A DNA stretch of 64,000 bases from Desulfosporosinus nitroreducens (GCF_023897015.1 NZ_JAMHFY010000001.1:310001-374000); one strand, 5' to 3'; positions 44,240 to 54,106 are shown, counted from the first letter of the stretch. Notes: generated by a model from the sequence alone, not told the origin. Numbers and translations are program-made.

Positions 44240-46489
44240 TTAACTTTCTCCCGTATGGATTCGCTTGACTTCCGTGATGTCTTTAACCTTACGAATTTTA
44301 TGCATCACCATTTTAAGCTGTTCCACATTTCTAATCTCAATTCTCAACTGGATATGGGCAACGTCGCCTTTTCCCACTCGGGCATTAATCCCTAGAATAT
44401 GTGTCCGAGTATCTAAAACCGTATTCATGACCTCTGTGACCAAACGCGGCTTGTCTCTCCCATAGATTTGAATGTCTACAGGATAAGTGGAATCCACTTG
44501 TTCTGCCCACATAACTTCTACGATTCGATCACTCTCGTCTTCAGAGTGGCTTAGTACATTGCTGCAATCCCCGCGATGAATGGAAACCCCGCGCCCTCGG
44601 GTAATATAACCCATTATCGCATCCCCCGGCAGAGGGTTGCAACACTGTGCGAAACGAATCAATACGTTATCCACGCCTTTGACCCTCACCCCATGCGTTG
44701 CTTTGCCATACGAAACCTGAGTTGGTGCTTTGCCTTCCCCTTGCTGGAGTGCTGCCAGCTGTACCTTTTCTCGTTCTTCTTTAGTGAGATCCTCGCGCAA
44801 GCGCATCAAGACTTTATTTGGGGTGAGTACACCGTCCCCAATTGAGGCGTATAAATCATCCAGACCTACAAAGTTTTGGGTCTTGCCAATCGCCATGAGG
44901 CTTTCAGGTTTAAGAACAGCTGCGGGATCCAGCCCCAGCTTGCGGACCTCACGTTCCAAGCTCTCACGTCCACGAATGATATTATCCTCTCGTTGCTCTT
45001 TCTTGAACCATTGGCGAATCCGATTCTTGGCCTGGGACGTTTTAACAAAAGACAACCAATCTCGACTAGGTGCTCCCCCTTGCTTTGAGGTAAGTATTTC
45101 TAAAATATCTCCGTTATTCAGCTTTGTCTCGAGCGGAACAATCCGCCCGTTAATCTTGGCACCTATGCAACGGTGCCCAACGTCTGTATGAACGCGATAA
45201 GCAAAATCAACTGGACATGAATCTGCGGGAAGTTCCACCACATCTCCCTTGGGAGTAAATACAAAAACTGTGTCTGCAAACAAGTCTATTTTCAACGACT
45301 CCATAAATTCTCCGGCATCCCGAGAATCATGTTGCCACTCCAGAAGTTGACGCAACCAAGAGAGTTTTTGATCAAAATTTACGCTCGCTGTTTTATTTCC
45401 ACAGTCTTTATTACTTGTTGACTTATTACTCGTTGACTTGTTAGCACATTCATTATTGCTTCCTTCTTTATATTTCCAATGGGCAGCAATCCCGTATTCT
45501 GACGTACGGTGCATCTCACAGGTCCTGATCTGAATTTCAAAGGGCTCTCCATGAAGTCCAATCAAGGTAGTATGCAATGACTGATACATATTTGGTTTAG
45601 GCATGGCAATATAATCCTTAAAGCGACCAGGGATCGGCTTCCACATTGTGTGAATGATCCCTAATGCACCGTAACAATCGTTGACGGAGTCCACAATGAC
45701 TCGAATCGCCATGAGGTCGTAGATTTCGCTTAGTTCTTTGTGCTGAGTAGACATTTTACGATAGATACTGTAAAAATGCTTAGGACGACCCGCAATGTCC
45801 GCATATATTTCTACTTCATCTAGTCTGTCTCGCATTTGCACTATAACTTCGTTAATATAGGCTTCGCGCTCCCGGCGTTTGAGGGCAATTCCTTCGACTA
45901 AATCATAATACTCCTGTGGTTTTAGATATCGAAACGAAAGATCTTCCAGCTCCCATTTAATCCGAAAAATCCCCAAGCGGTTAGCCAACGGAGCAAAAAT
46001 CTCCAAGGTTTCTTGGGCAATTTCTTTTTGCTTTTTCTCTGAATGATATTTCAGGGTTCGCATATTATGAAGGCGGTCAGCAAGTTTAATGAGTATAACA
46101 CGGATATCCTTGGCCATCGCCAAAAACATCTTGCGTAGATTTTCTACTTGTTGCTCCACCTTGCTTTTGTACTCAATCCGGCCAAGTTTAGTCACACCGT
46201 CAACAAGCAACGCGATTTCTGCGCCAAATGCCTTCTCAATATCCTGAATGGTAAATTCCGTATCCTCCACGACATCATGAAGCAGAGCGGCCGCAATGGT
46301 TGCTTCATCCATTTCAAGTTCAACCAAAATTTGAGCAACTTCCAAGGGATGCAGAATATAATCTTCCCCAGAGTTGCGCAGTTGGTTCCTATGAGCCACT
46401 TCAGCAAACTGATATGCCTTATCCACAATAGCCAGACGTGCCTCTGGAGATTTCTTTTTCATTTTTACCATTAATTCTGCGAAGGACAT
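44240..46489 (-). CDS. relA: Bifunctional (p)ppGpp synthetase/hydrolase RelA/SpoT
   Basis: The protein is 749 residues from [11 protein letters not shown]. The HD hydrolase has [11 protein letters not shown] and [12 protein letters not shown]. The synthetase has [20 protein letters not shown] and [23 protein letters not shown] ([20 protein letters not shown]) and C-terminal ACT ([15 protein letters not shown]) follow. An unusual Asn/Ser/Lys-rich insert of about 25 residues, with a tandem repeat, lies between synthetase and TGS. RBS AGAGGAG supports the start at 46489. Confidence 0.95.
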   Translation of the reverse strand: MSFAELMVKMKKKSPEARLAIVDKAYQFAEVAHRNQLRNSGEDYILHPLEVAQILVELEMDEATIAAALLHDVVEDTEFTIQDIEKAFGAEIALLVDGVTKLGRIEYKSKVEQQVENLRKMFLAMAKDIRVILIKLADRLHNMRTLKYHSEKKQKEIAQETLEIFAPLANRLGIFRIKWELEDLSFRYLKPQEYYDLVEGIALKRREREAYINEVIVQMRDRLDEVEIYADIAGRPKHFYSIYRKMSTQHKELSEIYDLMAIRVIVDSVNDCYGALGIIHTMWKPIPGRFKDYIAMPKPNMYQSLHTTLIGLHGEPFEIQIRTCEMHRTSEYGIAAHWKYKEGSNNECANKSTSNKSTSNKDCGNKTASVNFDQKLSWLRQLLEWQHDSRDAGEFMESLKIDLFADTVFVFTPKGDVVELPADSCPVDFAYRVHTDVGHRCIGAKINGRIVPLETKLNNGDILEILTSKQGGAPSRDWLSFVKTSQAKNRIRQWFKKEQREDNIIRGRESLEREVRKLGLDPAAVLKPESLMAIGKTQNFVGLDDLYASIGDGVLTPNKVLMRLREDLTKEEREKVQLAALQQGEGKAPTQVSYGKATHGVRVKGVDNVLIRFAQCCNPLPGDAIMGYITRGRGVSIHRGDCSNVLSHSEDESDRIVEVMWAEQVDSTYPVDIQIYGRDKPRLVTEVMNTVLDTRTHILGINARVGKGDVAHIQLRIEIRNVEQLKMVMHKIRKVKDITEVKRIHTGES

Positions 46490-46681
46490 CGGTGAACTCC
46501 TCTCATCTGCCAATAACGCTCGATTACAGAAAACCTGGCTGGCGCCCGAAGACACTGTCTTTGCAAGTGTTAACTTAGCGGAGAAGCCCCAGCCGTGGGT
46601 GTATCCTTATTCGCACTTATGCTTAGAAAGTATATAACGCAAGTTCATACCTTCTATGCATGAGTAACAACTTCGCCAAAT

Positions 46682-47194
46682 CTAATACTCTGCCAAAGAA
46701 AAAACAGGGTAATCCTCCAACTTCTCCCGACCGTTTAAGAACGTTAGTTCAATTAGGAAGCCTAATCCAACTACATCTGCCCCAATCTTTTTCAGTAAGT
46801 TTGCGGTCGCAAGCATTGTTCCCCCAGTTGCTAACAGATCATCCACAACAACTACTCGTTGGCCAGGTTTGATAGCATCTGCATGGACTTCTAACGTATC
46901 AAACCCATATTCTAAAGCATAGGTTTCACCAATCGTTTGAGCCGGCAATTTACCCGGTTTACGAACTGGAACAAAGCCGATTCCTAAGGCATAGGCCACA
47001 GGTGCACCAAATAAGAAGCCACGTGCTTCGGGGCCGACAATCACGTCAGGCTGCCACGGCTTAATTTTTTCTACCAGGGCGTTAATAGCGGCATGATAAA
47101 CTTCGCCGTTTTTCATAAGAGTTGTAATGTCCTTATACGAAATTCCCTCCTTGGGGAAATCGGAAATTACGCGAATATGATCCCTGAAATCCAT
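46682..47194 (-). CDS. apt: Adenine phosphoribosyltransferase
   Basis: The 170-residue enzyme makes AMP from adenine and PRPP. The PRPP loop is [15 protein letters not shown], and [18 protein letters not shown] forms the adenine side. The N-terminus [22 protein letters not shown] matches the family. The start at 47194 has AAAGGTGG upstream. It lies between recJ and relA, a conserved order in Firmicutes. Confidence 0.95.
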   Translation of the reverse strand: MDFRDHIRVISDFPKEGISYKDITTLMKNGEVYHAAINALVEKIKPWQPDVIVGPEARGFLFGAPVAYALGIGFVPVRKPGKLPAQTIGETYALEYGFDTLEVHADAIKPGQRVVVVDDLLATGGTMLATANLLKKIGADVVGLGFLIELTFLNGREKLEDYPVFSLAEY

Positions 47195-47264
47195 GATCTT
47201 TACGCCACCTTTCTTTTGATGCAAACAACTTAGATAATTGTACCTAAACTTAAAAATTTTCCGG

Positions 47265-49700
47265 TCAGTAAAGTTTCTTTAATTGAATAGACGAGACGAG
47301 CAGTTGATTTTGAAATTTTAATGCTCTATCCAACCGTTCTTTTGCTAAACGATAGCGTAAAGATGATTCCAGTTCTAATTTGCTTTGAGCTGGAATCCAT
47401 TCCAAGACAATCTCATCCGTCCCGCCAAGGCATCGGATGAGCCCCAACTCCTCCAATACTTTTAATCCGACTTTCTCTTTAGCCAAAATTTTCAGATCTG
47501 TACCCCAACGAAAAGGATTAGCCCTGCTCGATTTAGCAAGCAACTCTCGATATAATTTTACCAGCTCTTCGCGAGCTATGTAACAACAACGCTGACGAAC
47601 TCTTTCCTCAAGTGGGGCTTGAAATCCTGCAAGTGCAATACGAAATATACCTAATCTCCGCAGTTTTTCGACGCCTTCTCTAAAATCCTCCTCCGTAAGC
47701 GGAAGACCGAACATCAACCCGAGACTTTGATTCACTTTTCCATCCTCATCCTGATTCAAAGGATTGGCCTCAGAACGTTCTCCTTGAGTATGTTGGCTAC
47801 TAGCCAAATCATTCCCAAGTCGAAGAGTCGGCATACTCCCAGTGTTGTCCCAAATCCATAATCGTTGATTATATTTTATAGGCCACTCTTTTTGAGGCAA
47901 ATCTCTCCAGTCCAGCCATTCAATTTCAATTTCCTCATTTGCGACCGCAATTTCCTGATATGCTGTTGGACCGGCCTCATTTATAGTTGGCCGATTCAGC
48001 CAATTCGCTTCAGTCTGAATATCTTTGATCATTAATTGAACATTTTCTTGACCTCGAAAAGTATTCCAATCCAGAACAAATGCTGCATCTAATGTCAGTT
48101 TATCCTTCAGCTCATTCAAACGTTCTCCTAACCTAAAAGCAATTCCTTCTAGCTCTCCCTTCGATCCAAAGCGAAATTTAAGATGACTTTGGTCTTTTCC
48201 TACAGTACTTAGGGAATGCACAGGAATTTCTTTACTGGCCAAAACCGGGCCTGGATTGCCAAACCCAAACGGTGCCATTAGGTCGAGTTGACGAAGTAAA
48301 TCCCCGGAAACAGCATCGAGAGCAACTTGAGAATCAATTCTTAAGACTTCATGGAAGAGAGTTTCATCAAAAGCTAAAGCTTGTTCATTCAGTCCTTCTC
48401 TAAGTTTTTCGATATTTTTTGCAGGGAGAGAAAAACCGGCGGCTTGTTTATGTCCTCCAAACTTTGTCAGCAGATGTGCTTGTGTGCTCAACTGTTCTAA
48501 TACGGGATAACCCGCAATGCCACGCGCCGAGCCCTTGGCTTCTTCTCCGTCTTCCGAAATTATAAAGACTGGACGATAATACCGTTCTACCAAACGGGAA
48601 GCTACAATCCCTACAACTCCGTGGTGCCAATGGTCTGTCGAAAGTACGATCACTCGCGGCAGCGGTTCACGTTCCAATAAGGAAATCGCTTCTGCTAAAA
48701 TTTCCTTCTCGGTTTCTTGGCGCGATTGGTTTTCCTGAGTTAACTGACGAGCAAGTTCACCCGCTCGCTCAGCATCCTCCGTCAGAAGAAGTTCCAGACC
48801 TGCTCGGGCACTGTCCATACGTCCTGCCGCATTAATTCTAGGCGCGACCATAAAGCCAATTTGTCCTGCTTTAAGGGTTTTATCCTTTAACCCACACTCC
48901 TCGATAAGAGCTGCCAGTCCAGGATGATTCGTCTCCTCCATTTGGCGAAGTCCATAATGAACTAAGACCCGGTTTTCGCCAATTAAAGGGACTAGATCTG
49001 CAATCGTACCTAAAGCCACCAGATCTAAGAGTTTGATTTCAGAGTGTATGCCTGTTTCATCGTTCCCTAAAGATTGCAATAAAGCTTGGGCCAATTTAAA
49101 CGCTACACCAACCCCGGCCAAATCCCTAAAGGGATAGCCCGAATTCTCAAGCTTAGGATTTATAATAGCAAAAGCCTTTGGTAAAACTTTTAGCGGTTCA
49201 TGGTGATCTGTAATAATGACGTCAATATTAAGAGTTTTAGCCAATTCCACTTCCACGACTGCTGTAACCCCACAGTCAACTGTAATAAGAACACTTACAC
49301 CCGCCTTAGCTGCCCGTTCAACAGCCTCAGAATGGAGACCATAGCCTTCGTCTTGGCGGTGTGGAATATAGGCCACAGCCTGTAACCCCAAATCAATTAG
49401 AACTTTGTATAGTAACGTGGTACTCGTAACTCCATCCACGTCATAATCACCATAGATAAGGACCTTTTCCTTGCGCTCTAAGGCTAAAGACAATCGCTCA
49501 ACCGCTTTTAACATGTCGCAAAAACAAAACGGTGAGATCAGATTTAAGAGGGTTGGGCGCATAAATTCAATAGCCTCTTCAGGCTGTTGATAGCCTCTTT
49601 GAATTAATATTTCTGAGACAACCGGAGAAATCCCTAAAAAATCGCGGAGTTTTTCTGTCATTCGTCCGGAAGAATGCTGTACAGACCATAATCGTTTCAC
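47265..49700 (-). CDS. recJ: Single-stranded DNA exonuclease RecJ
   Basis: RecJ is a 5'-3' exonuclease in repair. The DHH domain has [18 protein letters not shown], the [10 protein letters not shown] region, [10 protein letters not shown] and [19 protein letters not shown]. The DHHA1 region is [17 protein letters not shown], and [11 protein letters not shown] follows. A C-terminal extension of about 250 residues goes beyond the core. The start GTG at 49700 has GGGGGAG upstream. It is 811 residues long. Confidence 0.93.
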   Translation of the reverse strand: MKRLWSVQHSSGRMTEKLRDFLGISPVVSEILIQRGYQQPEEAIEFMRPTLLNLISPFCFCDMLKAVERLSLALERKEKVLIYGDYDVDGVTSTTLLYKVLIDLGLQAVAYIPHRQDEGYGLHSEAVERAAKAGVSVLITVDCGVTAVVEVELAKTLNIDVIITDHHEPLKVLPKAFAIINPKLENSGYPFRDLAGVGVAFKLAQALLQSLGNDETGIHSEIKLLDLVALGTIADLVPLIGENRVLVHYGLRQMEETNHPGLAALIEECGLKDKTLKAGQIGFMVAPRINAAGRMDSARAGLELLLTEDAERAGELARQLTQENQSRQETEKEILAEAISLLEREPLPRVIVLSTDHWHHGVVGIVASRLVERYYRPVFIISEDGEEAKGSARGIAGYPVLEQLSTQAHLLTKFGGHKQAAGFSLPAKNIEKLREGLNEQALAFDETLFHEVLRIDSQVALDAVSGDLLRQLDLMAPFGFGNPGPVLASKEIPVHSLSTVGKDQSHLKFRFGSKGELEGIAFRLGERLNELKDKLTLDAAFVLDWNTFRGQENVQLMIKDIQTEANWLNRPTINEAGPTAYQEIAVANEEIEIEWLDWRDLPQKEWPIKYNQRLWIWDNTGSMPTLRLGNDLASSQHTQGERSEANPLNQDEDGKVNQSLGLMFGLPLTEEDFREGVEKLRRLGIFRIALAGFQAPLEERVRQRCCYIAREELVKLYRELLAKSSRANPFRWGTDLKILAKEKVGLKVLEELGLIRCLGGTDEIVLEWIPAQSKLELESSLRYRLAKERLDRALKFQNQLLVSSIQLKKLY

Positions 49701-49929
49701 AAATATACTCCCCCAGGCTTTCATTATAAAACAGAGCTAAAATTGCAGCAACCATTATCGATATTCTCGACGTTTAATATTCGAAGTTCGGACTTGAAGC
49801 TCACCTTAGAATTTATCCTTCAAATAATGGGAAACACTACTCAAATGGAATCTGAAAAGCTCTCAAATTATACAACGATAATATCAAAGACCAGCCATCC
49901 AGCATACAAATCATTAAAAGTTGTAGCTC

Positions 49930-50925
49930 TTAGATCTCGCTCTCTGACTTCCAGTCTCTGACCTCCGACCCCTGCTCCGGCTTCCGCACTTGGCAACTCT
50001 GACAAGAGGAAGTCAATCCTTCCTCAACCGGACATTCCACATCTCTGTTGCTGCAAGGTTCTGCATGAATCAAGACATAAGTTATATACAATCTCTCATT
50101 AATCTCTTTTTCTATCCTGTCACACAAATCATGAACGTCAACAACTGGAGTATATTTAGCAACGACCAAATGCAAATCAACATGTCTTTCTGCTCCGGCC
50201 TTACGAGTCCGGAGTTTATGAAATTCAACAAATTCATCCTCATAGCGTTGCAGTACTTCAGCAATAATCTCACGTTCTTCATCCGGCAAACTGACATCAA
50301 CCAGCGGTGCAAAAGCCTTCTTTGTTAAATCAATTGATGCCTTTATAATCATAAACGCAACTCCAAGCGCGATGATAGGATCTATTATGGTCCAACCCGT
50401 TAGCTTGATTAAGAGCAACCCCACCAATACTCCTAATGATGTATACACATCTGTCCTCAAATGCAAGGCATCCGCCTCAAGAGCCACAGAGTCAGTTCGC
50501 TTGGCGACTTTCATAAGCCGTGTGGAGACAATCCAATTCATGATCGCTGAAACGCCCATGATTAACACACCTAAGCCCAAGCCAAAATCTGTGACATGTC
50601 CACCATTGCCGTAAATAATTTCTTGGATTTTCTTAATCGCTTCAATGATTATCATTAGCGCTGCCACAAATATCAAAGCAGCTTCGATCGTACCGGAAAC
50701 ATTTTCTATCTTTCCATGTCCGTAGGCATGGCATGAATCTGCAGGCTTCCCAGACTCTTTCACCGCAAAGAGTGCAATAAAGGCCGCCACTAGATCGATA
50801 CCAGAATGAATCCCTTCCGACAAGATACTAACCGACCCACTTACTAACCCAACTATCACCTTAGTTAAGGTTAATATAATGTTCGAAGCAACTGATAATG
50901 AGGCCACCTGTGTCTTTTCATCCAC
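49930..50925 (-). CDS. Cation diffusion facilitator family transporter
   Basis: The 331-residue protein from the GTG start VDEKTQVASL has six membrane helices and the CDF metal sites: SEGIHSGIDLVAA in TM2 and LEADALHLRTDVYTSL in TM5, both HxxxD. The cytoplasmic domain follows. It should export Zn, Fe or Mn. The C-terminal tail is Cys-rich (CSNRDVECPVEEG, SSCQSCQ), and its last 15 residues are encoded by a purine-rich heptamer repeat. GAGGAG lies before the chosen start. Confidence 0.9.
   Translation of the reverse strand: MDEKTQVASLSVASNIILTLTKVIVGLVSGSVSILSEGIHSGIDLVAAFIALFAVKESGKPADSCHAYGHGKIENVSGTIEAALIFVAALMIIIEAIKKIQEIIYGNGGHVTDFGLGLGVLIMGVSAIMNWIVSTRLMKVAKRTDSVALEADALHLRTDVYTSLGVLVGLLLIKLTGWTIIDPIIALGVAFMIIKASIDLTKKAFAPLVDVSLPDEEREIIAEVLQRYEDEFVEFHKLRTRKAGAERHVDLHLVVAKYTPVVDVHDLCDRIEKEINERLYITYVLIHAEPCSNRDVECPVEEGLTSSCQSCQVRKPEQGSEVRDWKSESEI
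49938..49978 (-). repeat. Purine-rich heptamer repeat in the CDF 3' end
   Basis: On the minus strand the sequence follows units such as GAGGTCA, GAAGTCA and GAGAGCG in a 7-nt rhythm. A second stretch of the same type lies at 58655-58690. Confidence 0.5.
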
Positions 50926-51148
50926 GACTGCACTCTCCTCACTGACTAGTATATGGTAAATCAGACTAAAGTACATAAAAATAGGACCCCTTACAAAAAG
51001 GTAGTCCCGCAGATTCCTCCGCTGCTCCAAAAGCTGAAGCCCAGCTATATGCCTGACAATAATAAGTTTATGTATAAGATAACAAATATTAAACGTAATA
51101 GCAAGGTTTTGTTTTGGGTTTTTCCGGATAATGGAAAGGATTTCAGGA

Positions 51149-51616
51149 TTAAATTGTTAAAAAGTTTCCGTAAATAATCCATCCCAATCCCAAGATTATT
51201 CGCAAAAATGTTGGCGCGAAACTCCATAATATCTGTTTTTTGCTACCTTTAGGAATAATACCTGTGCCGAATACTAAGGCCCATAGGATTATAGCAATAA
51301 CTGGCGTTGCAAAGGCCCCGAGTAAAACCAAGCTGGTCAATCCGCCTATAAGCCCGCCTACAATCTTGCTTTTATTAGCTTTTTTTCCAATAGTAAGAAG
51401 GAGCAGGATTCCAACGGTTCCACCTGCTAACATGGGAATTTCCCATTGCCAAAACATTGTTGCGTCATGGAAAAGATAGTTTATCCCACTTAAAGCGACT
51501 GTTGCCGCAACAGTTCCCAAAATCCCTCCAAAAAAAATCATTCCTGCGCAAAGAAGAAGTATTCCCTCGAGTAATACCAGTTGAATGAATTCCAAGAAAC
51601 CTCTCTCCCCCAACAC
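51149..51616 (-). CDS. Four-helix membrane protein of unknown function
   Basis: The protein is about 150 residues with four hydrophobic segments (IQLVLLEGILLLCAGMIFF, MLAGGTVGILLLLTI, GLTSLVLLGAFATPVIAIIL and IILGLGWIIYGNFL). It resembles small DUF456-like membrane proteins, but I cannot fix the family. The start codon is uncertain: GTG at 51616, or TTG at 51595, which has AGAGAGG upstream. It lies downstream of the spore microprotein locus. Confidence 0.6.
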   Translation of the reverse strand: MLGERGFLEFIQLVLLEGILLLCAGMIFFGGILGTVAATVALSGINYLFHDATMFWQWEIPMLAGGTVGILLLLTIGKKANKSKIVGGLIGGLTSLVLLGAFATPVIAIILWALVFGTGIIPKGSKKQILWSFAPTFLRIILGLGWIIYGNFLTI

Positions 51617-51719
51617 TATGTTCGTAGTAGTATATCCCAGTAATAACCAATCTAATCTTAAGGGAAATCTAGCTCTCTAAGGGTAAACTGCAATCACGAC
51701 ATCAATTACCATTATTTGG

Positions 51720-51748
51720 AACATTAATTCCATTATCTTCATATTCTG
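51720..51748 (+). promoter_or_regulatory. Sigma-K-like promoter before the Trp-rich peptide
   Basis: AACA (51720-51723), 16 nt and CATATTCTG (51740-51748) resemble the sigma-K pattern mACm-N16-CATAnnnTA, with one mismatch at the end. The start codon is about 70 nt downstream. Confidence 0.45.
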
Positions 51749-51820
51749 TATTATGGTAGATCTAATTATAGCTGCTAGCCTACAGTAAATGAAAACGATA
51801 ATTTGAAGGAGGTTTTAACT

Positions 51821-51913
51821 ATGTGGTGGGGACGTTGGGGTTTTCCTTGGTTTGGCTTCGGCCCTTGGTTTGGTTTCGGTCCTTGGTGGGGTTTTCGCCG
51901 TTGGTGGTGGTAA
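51821..51913 (+). CDS. Tryptophan-rich 30-residue microprotein
   Basis: The frame from ATG at 51821 to TAA at 51911-51913 encodes 30 residues, ten of them Trp, with Gly, Phe, Pro and Arg making up the rest. It begins MWWGRWGFPW and ends RRWWW; the repeated middle unit is FGFGPW. GAAGGAGG lies 9 nt before the ATG. It stands opposite the spore microprotein array and may be a spore coat or crust peptide. It has no clear match to a named family that I know. The reading frame, site and possible sigma-K-like promoter support it as real. Confidence 0.7.
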   Translation: MWWGRWGFPWFGFGPWFGFGPWWGFRRWWW

Positions 51914-51998
51914 GCCTTAATGGGTAAACCTTTTTCATTTATGTAATCGTATGCTTATCATTTTACTTTTCGTCCATTCTTGACCGTTCTTAATCTAC

Positions 51999-52034
51999 TA
52001 AATGGCGCTGCCCCCAATATGCAGGGCCATTTAG
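51999..52034 (+). terminator. Terminator-like hairpin after the Trp-rich gene
   Basis: The stem CTAAATGGC / GCCATTTAG with an inner GCTGC/GCAG is followed by CTATTTTA. It lies about 90 nt past the microprotein stop. Confidence 0.55.
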
Positions 52035-52050
52035 CTATTTTAAAGGAGTT

Positions 52051-52091
52051 AGCCGTCTGCTTAAAATATAGAATTTTTTAAGCAGACGGCT
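52051..52091. terminator. Long inverted repeat between the plus microprotein and the minus array
   Basis: AGCCGTCTGCTTAAAA pairs with TTTTAAGCAGACGGCT over 16 bp, around a short AT loop. It can stop transcription arriving from the spore array on the minus strand. Confidence 0.75.
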
Positions 52092-52168
52092 AGTGGTTTA
52101 GGCAATAAAACCCAAAACTAGAGGACCCCTTATCACAGTGCTCCTCTACATCACCTTTTTGAGAAAGC

Positions 52169-52267
52169 TTAGAAAATAACTCCCAAGGCGATCAGAATCA
52201 AAACGGCAATAGCTATAATTCCAGCACCAGTGCCAACACCAACACCAGCTGCACCATATCCGTACAT
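52169..52267 (-). CDS. YjcZ-like spore microprotein, type A, copy 3
   Basis: This 32-residue peptide, MYGYGAAGVGVG... followed by a hydrophobic IIAIAVLILIALGVIF, has a Gly-rich head and a single helix, as in the YjcZ/tiny transmembrane spore family. GGAGGTG lies before the ATG. It is the last gene of the six-gene array and lacks the CCPPV insert of the other type A copies. Confidence 0.75.
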   Translation of the reverse strand: MYGYGAAGVGVGTGAGIIAIAVLILIALGVIF

Positions 52268-52322
52268 GAACTCACCTCCAAATGCGAACTATTGAATGCC
52301 ACCATTTTCAAAATCTTTTTTA

Positions 52323-52415
52323 TTAGAATACGATACCCATAGCAATGAGCAAAAGAATGATAACAACCACGATGGCAATTCCTGCGCCTACTCCAGCTCC
52401 ACCTGCTCCAAACAT
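52323..52415 (-). CDS. YjcZ-like spore microprotein, type B, copy 3
   Basis: The 30-residue peptide starts MFGAGGAGVGAG and ends AIVVVIILLLIAMGIVF. The protein is identical in sequence to the type B peptide at 52641-52733, although the DNA differs at many synonymous sites. A GGGGGGT site precedes the ATG. Confidence 0.75.
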   Translation of the reverse strand: MFGAGGAGVGAGIAIVVVIILLLIAMGIVF

Positions 52416-52455
52416 ACTTATGACCCCCCTTATAAATTAGTTAGATTTTGATCGT

Positions 52456-52596
52456 CTAGAATATTACGCCTAAGGCAATTAAAATCAAAATTGCGATAGC
52501 GATAATGCCTGCTCCGACTGCACTGCCTACTGGGGCAACTGGTGGGCAACAAGCTCCTGCATACCCTGCGCCTGCTCCGTATCCATATCCGTACAT
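52456..52596 (-). CDS. YjcZ-like spore microprotein, type A, copy 2
   Basis: The 46-residue peptide has MYGYGYGAGAGYAG, then CCPPVAPVGSAVGAG and a C-terminal helix IIAIAILILIALGVIF. The two cysteines and the Pro-rich insert distinguish it from type A copy 3. GGGGGAAA lies upstream of the ATG. Confidence 0.75.
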   Translation of the reverse strand: MYGYGYGAGAGYAGACCPPVAPVGSAVGAGIIAIAILILIALGVIF

Positions 52597-52640
52597 AATA
52601 TTTCCCCCTTATATCTATAAATTAAATCTAGCGAATTTGT

Positions 52641-52733
52641 TTAAAAAACGATCCCCATTGCGATAAGCAAAAGGATGATTACTACGACTATGGCAATTCC
52701 TGCGCCAACTCCGGCTCCACCTGCTCCAAACAT
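52641..52733 (-). CDS. YjcZ-like spore microprotein, type B, copy 2
   Basis: The 30-residue peptide, MFGAGGAGVGAG with a C-terminal IVVVIILLLIAMGIVF helix, is the same protein as at 52323-52415. GGGAGGT precedes the ATG. The two genes differ by silent changes, which points to selection on the protein. Confidence 0.75.
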   Translation of the reverse strand: MFGAGGAGVGAGIAIVVVIILLLIAMGIVF

Positions 52734-52772
52734 ACTAATGACCTCCCTTAAAATCTACTTAGACTTAAATTT

Positions 52773-52922
52773 TTAGAATATAACGCCTAAGGCAATTAAG
52801 ATCAGAATTGCGATAGCGATGATGCCTGCTCCGATTGCACTCCCTACTGGTGCAACTGGGGCAACTGGCGGGCAACAAGCTCCTGCATACCCTGCCCCTG
52901 CTCCGTATCCATATCCGTACAT
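52773..52922 (-). CDS. YjcZ-like spore microprotein, type A, copy 1
   Basis: The 49-residue peptide is like copy 2 but with an extra APV in the Pro-rich part (CCPPVAPVAPVGSAIGAG) before the same C-terminal IIAIAILILIALGVIF helix. AAGGGGGAAA lies before the ATG. It follows the first type B gene by 47 nt. Confidence 0.75.
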   Translation of the reverse strand: MYGYGYGAGAGYAGACCPPVAPVAPVGSAIGAGIIAIAILILIALGVIF

Positions 52923-52969
52923 AATATTTCCCCCTTATATCTTAATTTCTAGAAGTTTAGGACCCTTTT

Positions 52970-53095
52970 TTAAAAAACGATACCCATAGCGATTAACAAA
53001 AGAATGATTACTACAACTACAGCAATCCCAGGTAGGAAATTAGGTCCACATCCAACACCTTCGACACCTTCAACTGCACCAATACCATATGCCAT
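52970..53095 (-). CDS. YjcZ-like spore microprotein, type B, copy 1
   Basis: The 41-residue peptide from ATG at 53095 has MAYGIGAVEGVEGVGCGPNF and ends AVVVVIILLLIAMGIVF. AAGGAGGT lies upstream. The head differs from the other type B copies and has one cysteine, but the tail is the type B helix. It is the first gene of the array and follows a good sigma-K-type promoter. A longer frame upstream has no start support. Confidence 0.75.
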   Translation of the reverse strand: MAYGIGAVEGVEGVGCGPNFLPGIAVVVVIILLLIAMGIVF

Positions 53096-53144
53096 AACAG
53101 CGACCTCCTTATTCCGATATTTTCCGTTTTTCTTGGGCTCACAG

Positions 53145-53173
53145 TAAGATATGTAAAAAGATCCTAAAGTGTT
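53145..53173 (-). promoter_or_regulatory. Sigma-K-type promoter of the microprotein array
   Basis: On the minus strand AACA (53170-53173), exactly 16 nt and CATATCTTA (53145-53153) match the sigma-K consensus mACm-N16-CATAnnnTA. The ATG of the first array gene is about 50 nt downstream. sigK itself is at 5448. Confidence 0.6.
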
Positions 53174-53205
53174 AATATCTTCCATTAAAATAGTTTTGAA
53201 TATAT

Positions 53206-53240
53206 AAAGACTCTCCAATCTCTGGAGAGCCTTTATATAA
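53206..53240 (-). terminator. Terminator after the deacetylase gene
   Basis: The stem AAAGGCTCTCCA / TGGAGAGTCTTT is followed by ATATATT on the minus strand. It separates the deacetylase from the spore array. Confidence 0.65.
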
Positions 53241-53257
53241 GAGTCCTTAATCTTCAC

Positions 53258-54106
53258 TTAATAGTTTGGTTCTTGAAGTCGTCGGGCAAATTCGTTCAGT
53301 CCCATATTAGCGAAACAATAAACACGTTGCAAATGCCATTCATCGAGATTAAGGTCAGCCCAACCCCGATCTGTAGTAAAAGCCATTAAATACCCTGTTT
53401 GTTTTACCGCTTGTGCCACATCACCGTTCAAATCTCCGTAAGGATAGGCAAAAAATCCCACAGACTTTCCGAGACCCTTTTCAAGTGTTTCCTTAGAATC
53501 CATTAGCTCGTTTAACACTATGGTCATATCCACTTGAGACAAATATGGGTGATTAACTGTATGCCCTTCAATTTCCCATCCATTGGCTGATAATTCTCTA
53601 AGCTGGGGCCATGACATAAATCCCTCTCCGCCAATATAGCTGGACACCATGAAGACTGCAGCAGTAAATCCATACTTTTTTACGATAGGGAAAGCAGTCG
53701 CATAATTATCTTCGTAACCGTCATCAAATGTAATCACAATTGGTTTTTGGGGGAGAACCCCACCCTTATAAAATGCCTGGTATAACTGATCCAATGTAAC
53801 GCTCTCGTACCCCTTTTCCTGCAAGTAGGCCATTTGCGCCTCAAACTGGTCAGGAGGCATTCTCACTTCATTTCCCTTCTCTAGCATGACCGAATGATAG
53901 TATAAGACAGGCACTACTTGTGCATTTTGGTTGCTTGGTGATTTTAACGTGTTTAGTAATTTGCCCGATGTCGTGCTTGGAGTGCTTGAATCTAATTGAG
54001 TCTGTGAAATAGAGCTTGAGGGCTTCTCCCCACCACAACCACTGATTCCAATGACAAGCACTTGTAAAAAGACAATTAAAAATATCTTTCCAATAACTTT
54101 TTTCAC
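53258..54106 (-). CDS. Polysaccharide deacetylase lipoprotein (NodB domain)
   Basis: The 282-residue protein starts with a lipobox (IGISGCGG), then a Ser-rich linker and a NodB homology domain: PIVITFDDGYEDNYATAFPI with the metal Asp pair, IEGHTVNHPYLSQ with the metal His, and FFAYPYGDLNGDV. It probably removes acetyl groups from extracellular polysaccharide or peptidoglycan. GTG start with AAAGGAG upstream. It lies next to the spore array, so a role in the spore wall is possible but not shown. Confidence 0.9.
   Translation of the reverse strand: MKKVIGKIFLIVFLQVLVIGISGCGGEKPSSSISQTQLDSSTPSTTSGKLLNTLKSPSNQNAQVVPVLYYHSVMLEKGNEVRMPPDQFEAQMAYLQEKGYESVTLDQLYQAFYKGGVLPQKPIVITFDDGYEDNYATAFPIVKKYGFTAAVFMVSSYIGGEGFMSWPQLRELSANGWEIEGHTVNHPYLSQVDMTIVLNELMDSKETLEKGLGKSVGFFAYPYGDLNGDVAQAVKQTGYLMAFTTDRGWADLNLDEWHLQRVYCFANMGLNEFARRLQEPNY

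Noticed and set aside
44114-45191. Plus-strand frames of up to 153 codons over relA
   Set aside because: They are antisense to a conserved gene and show no domain.
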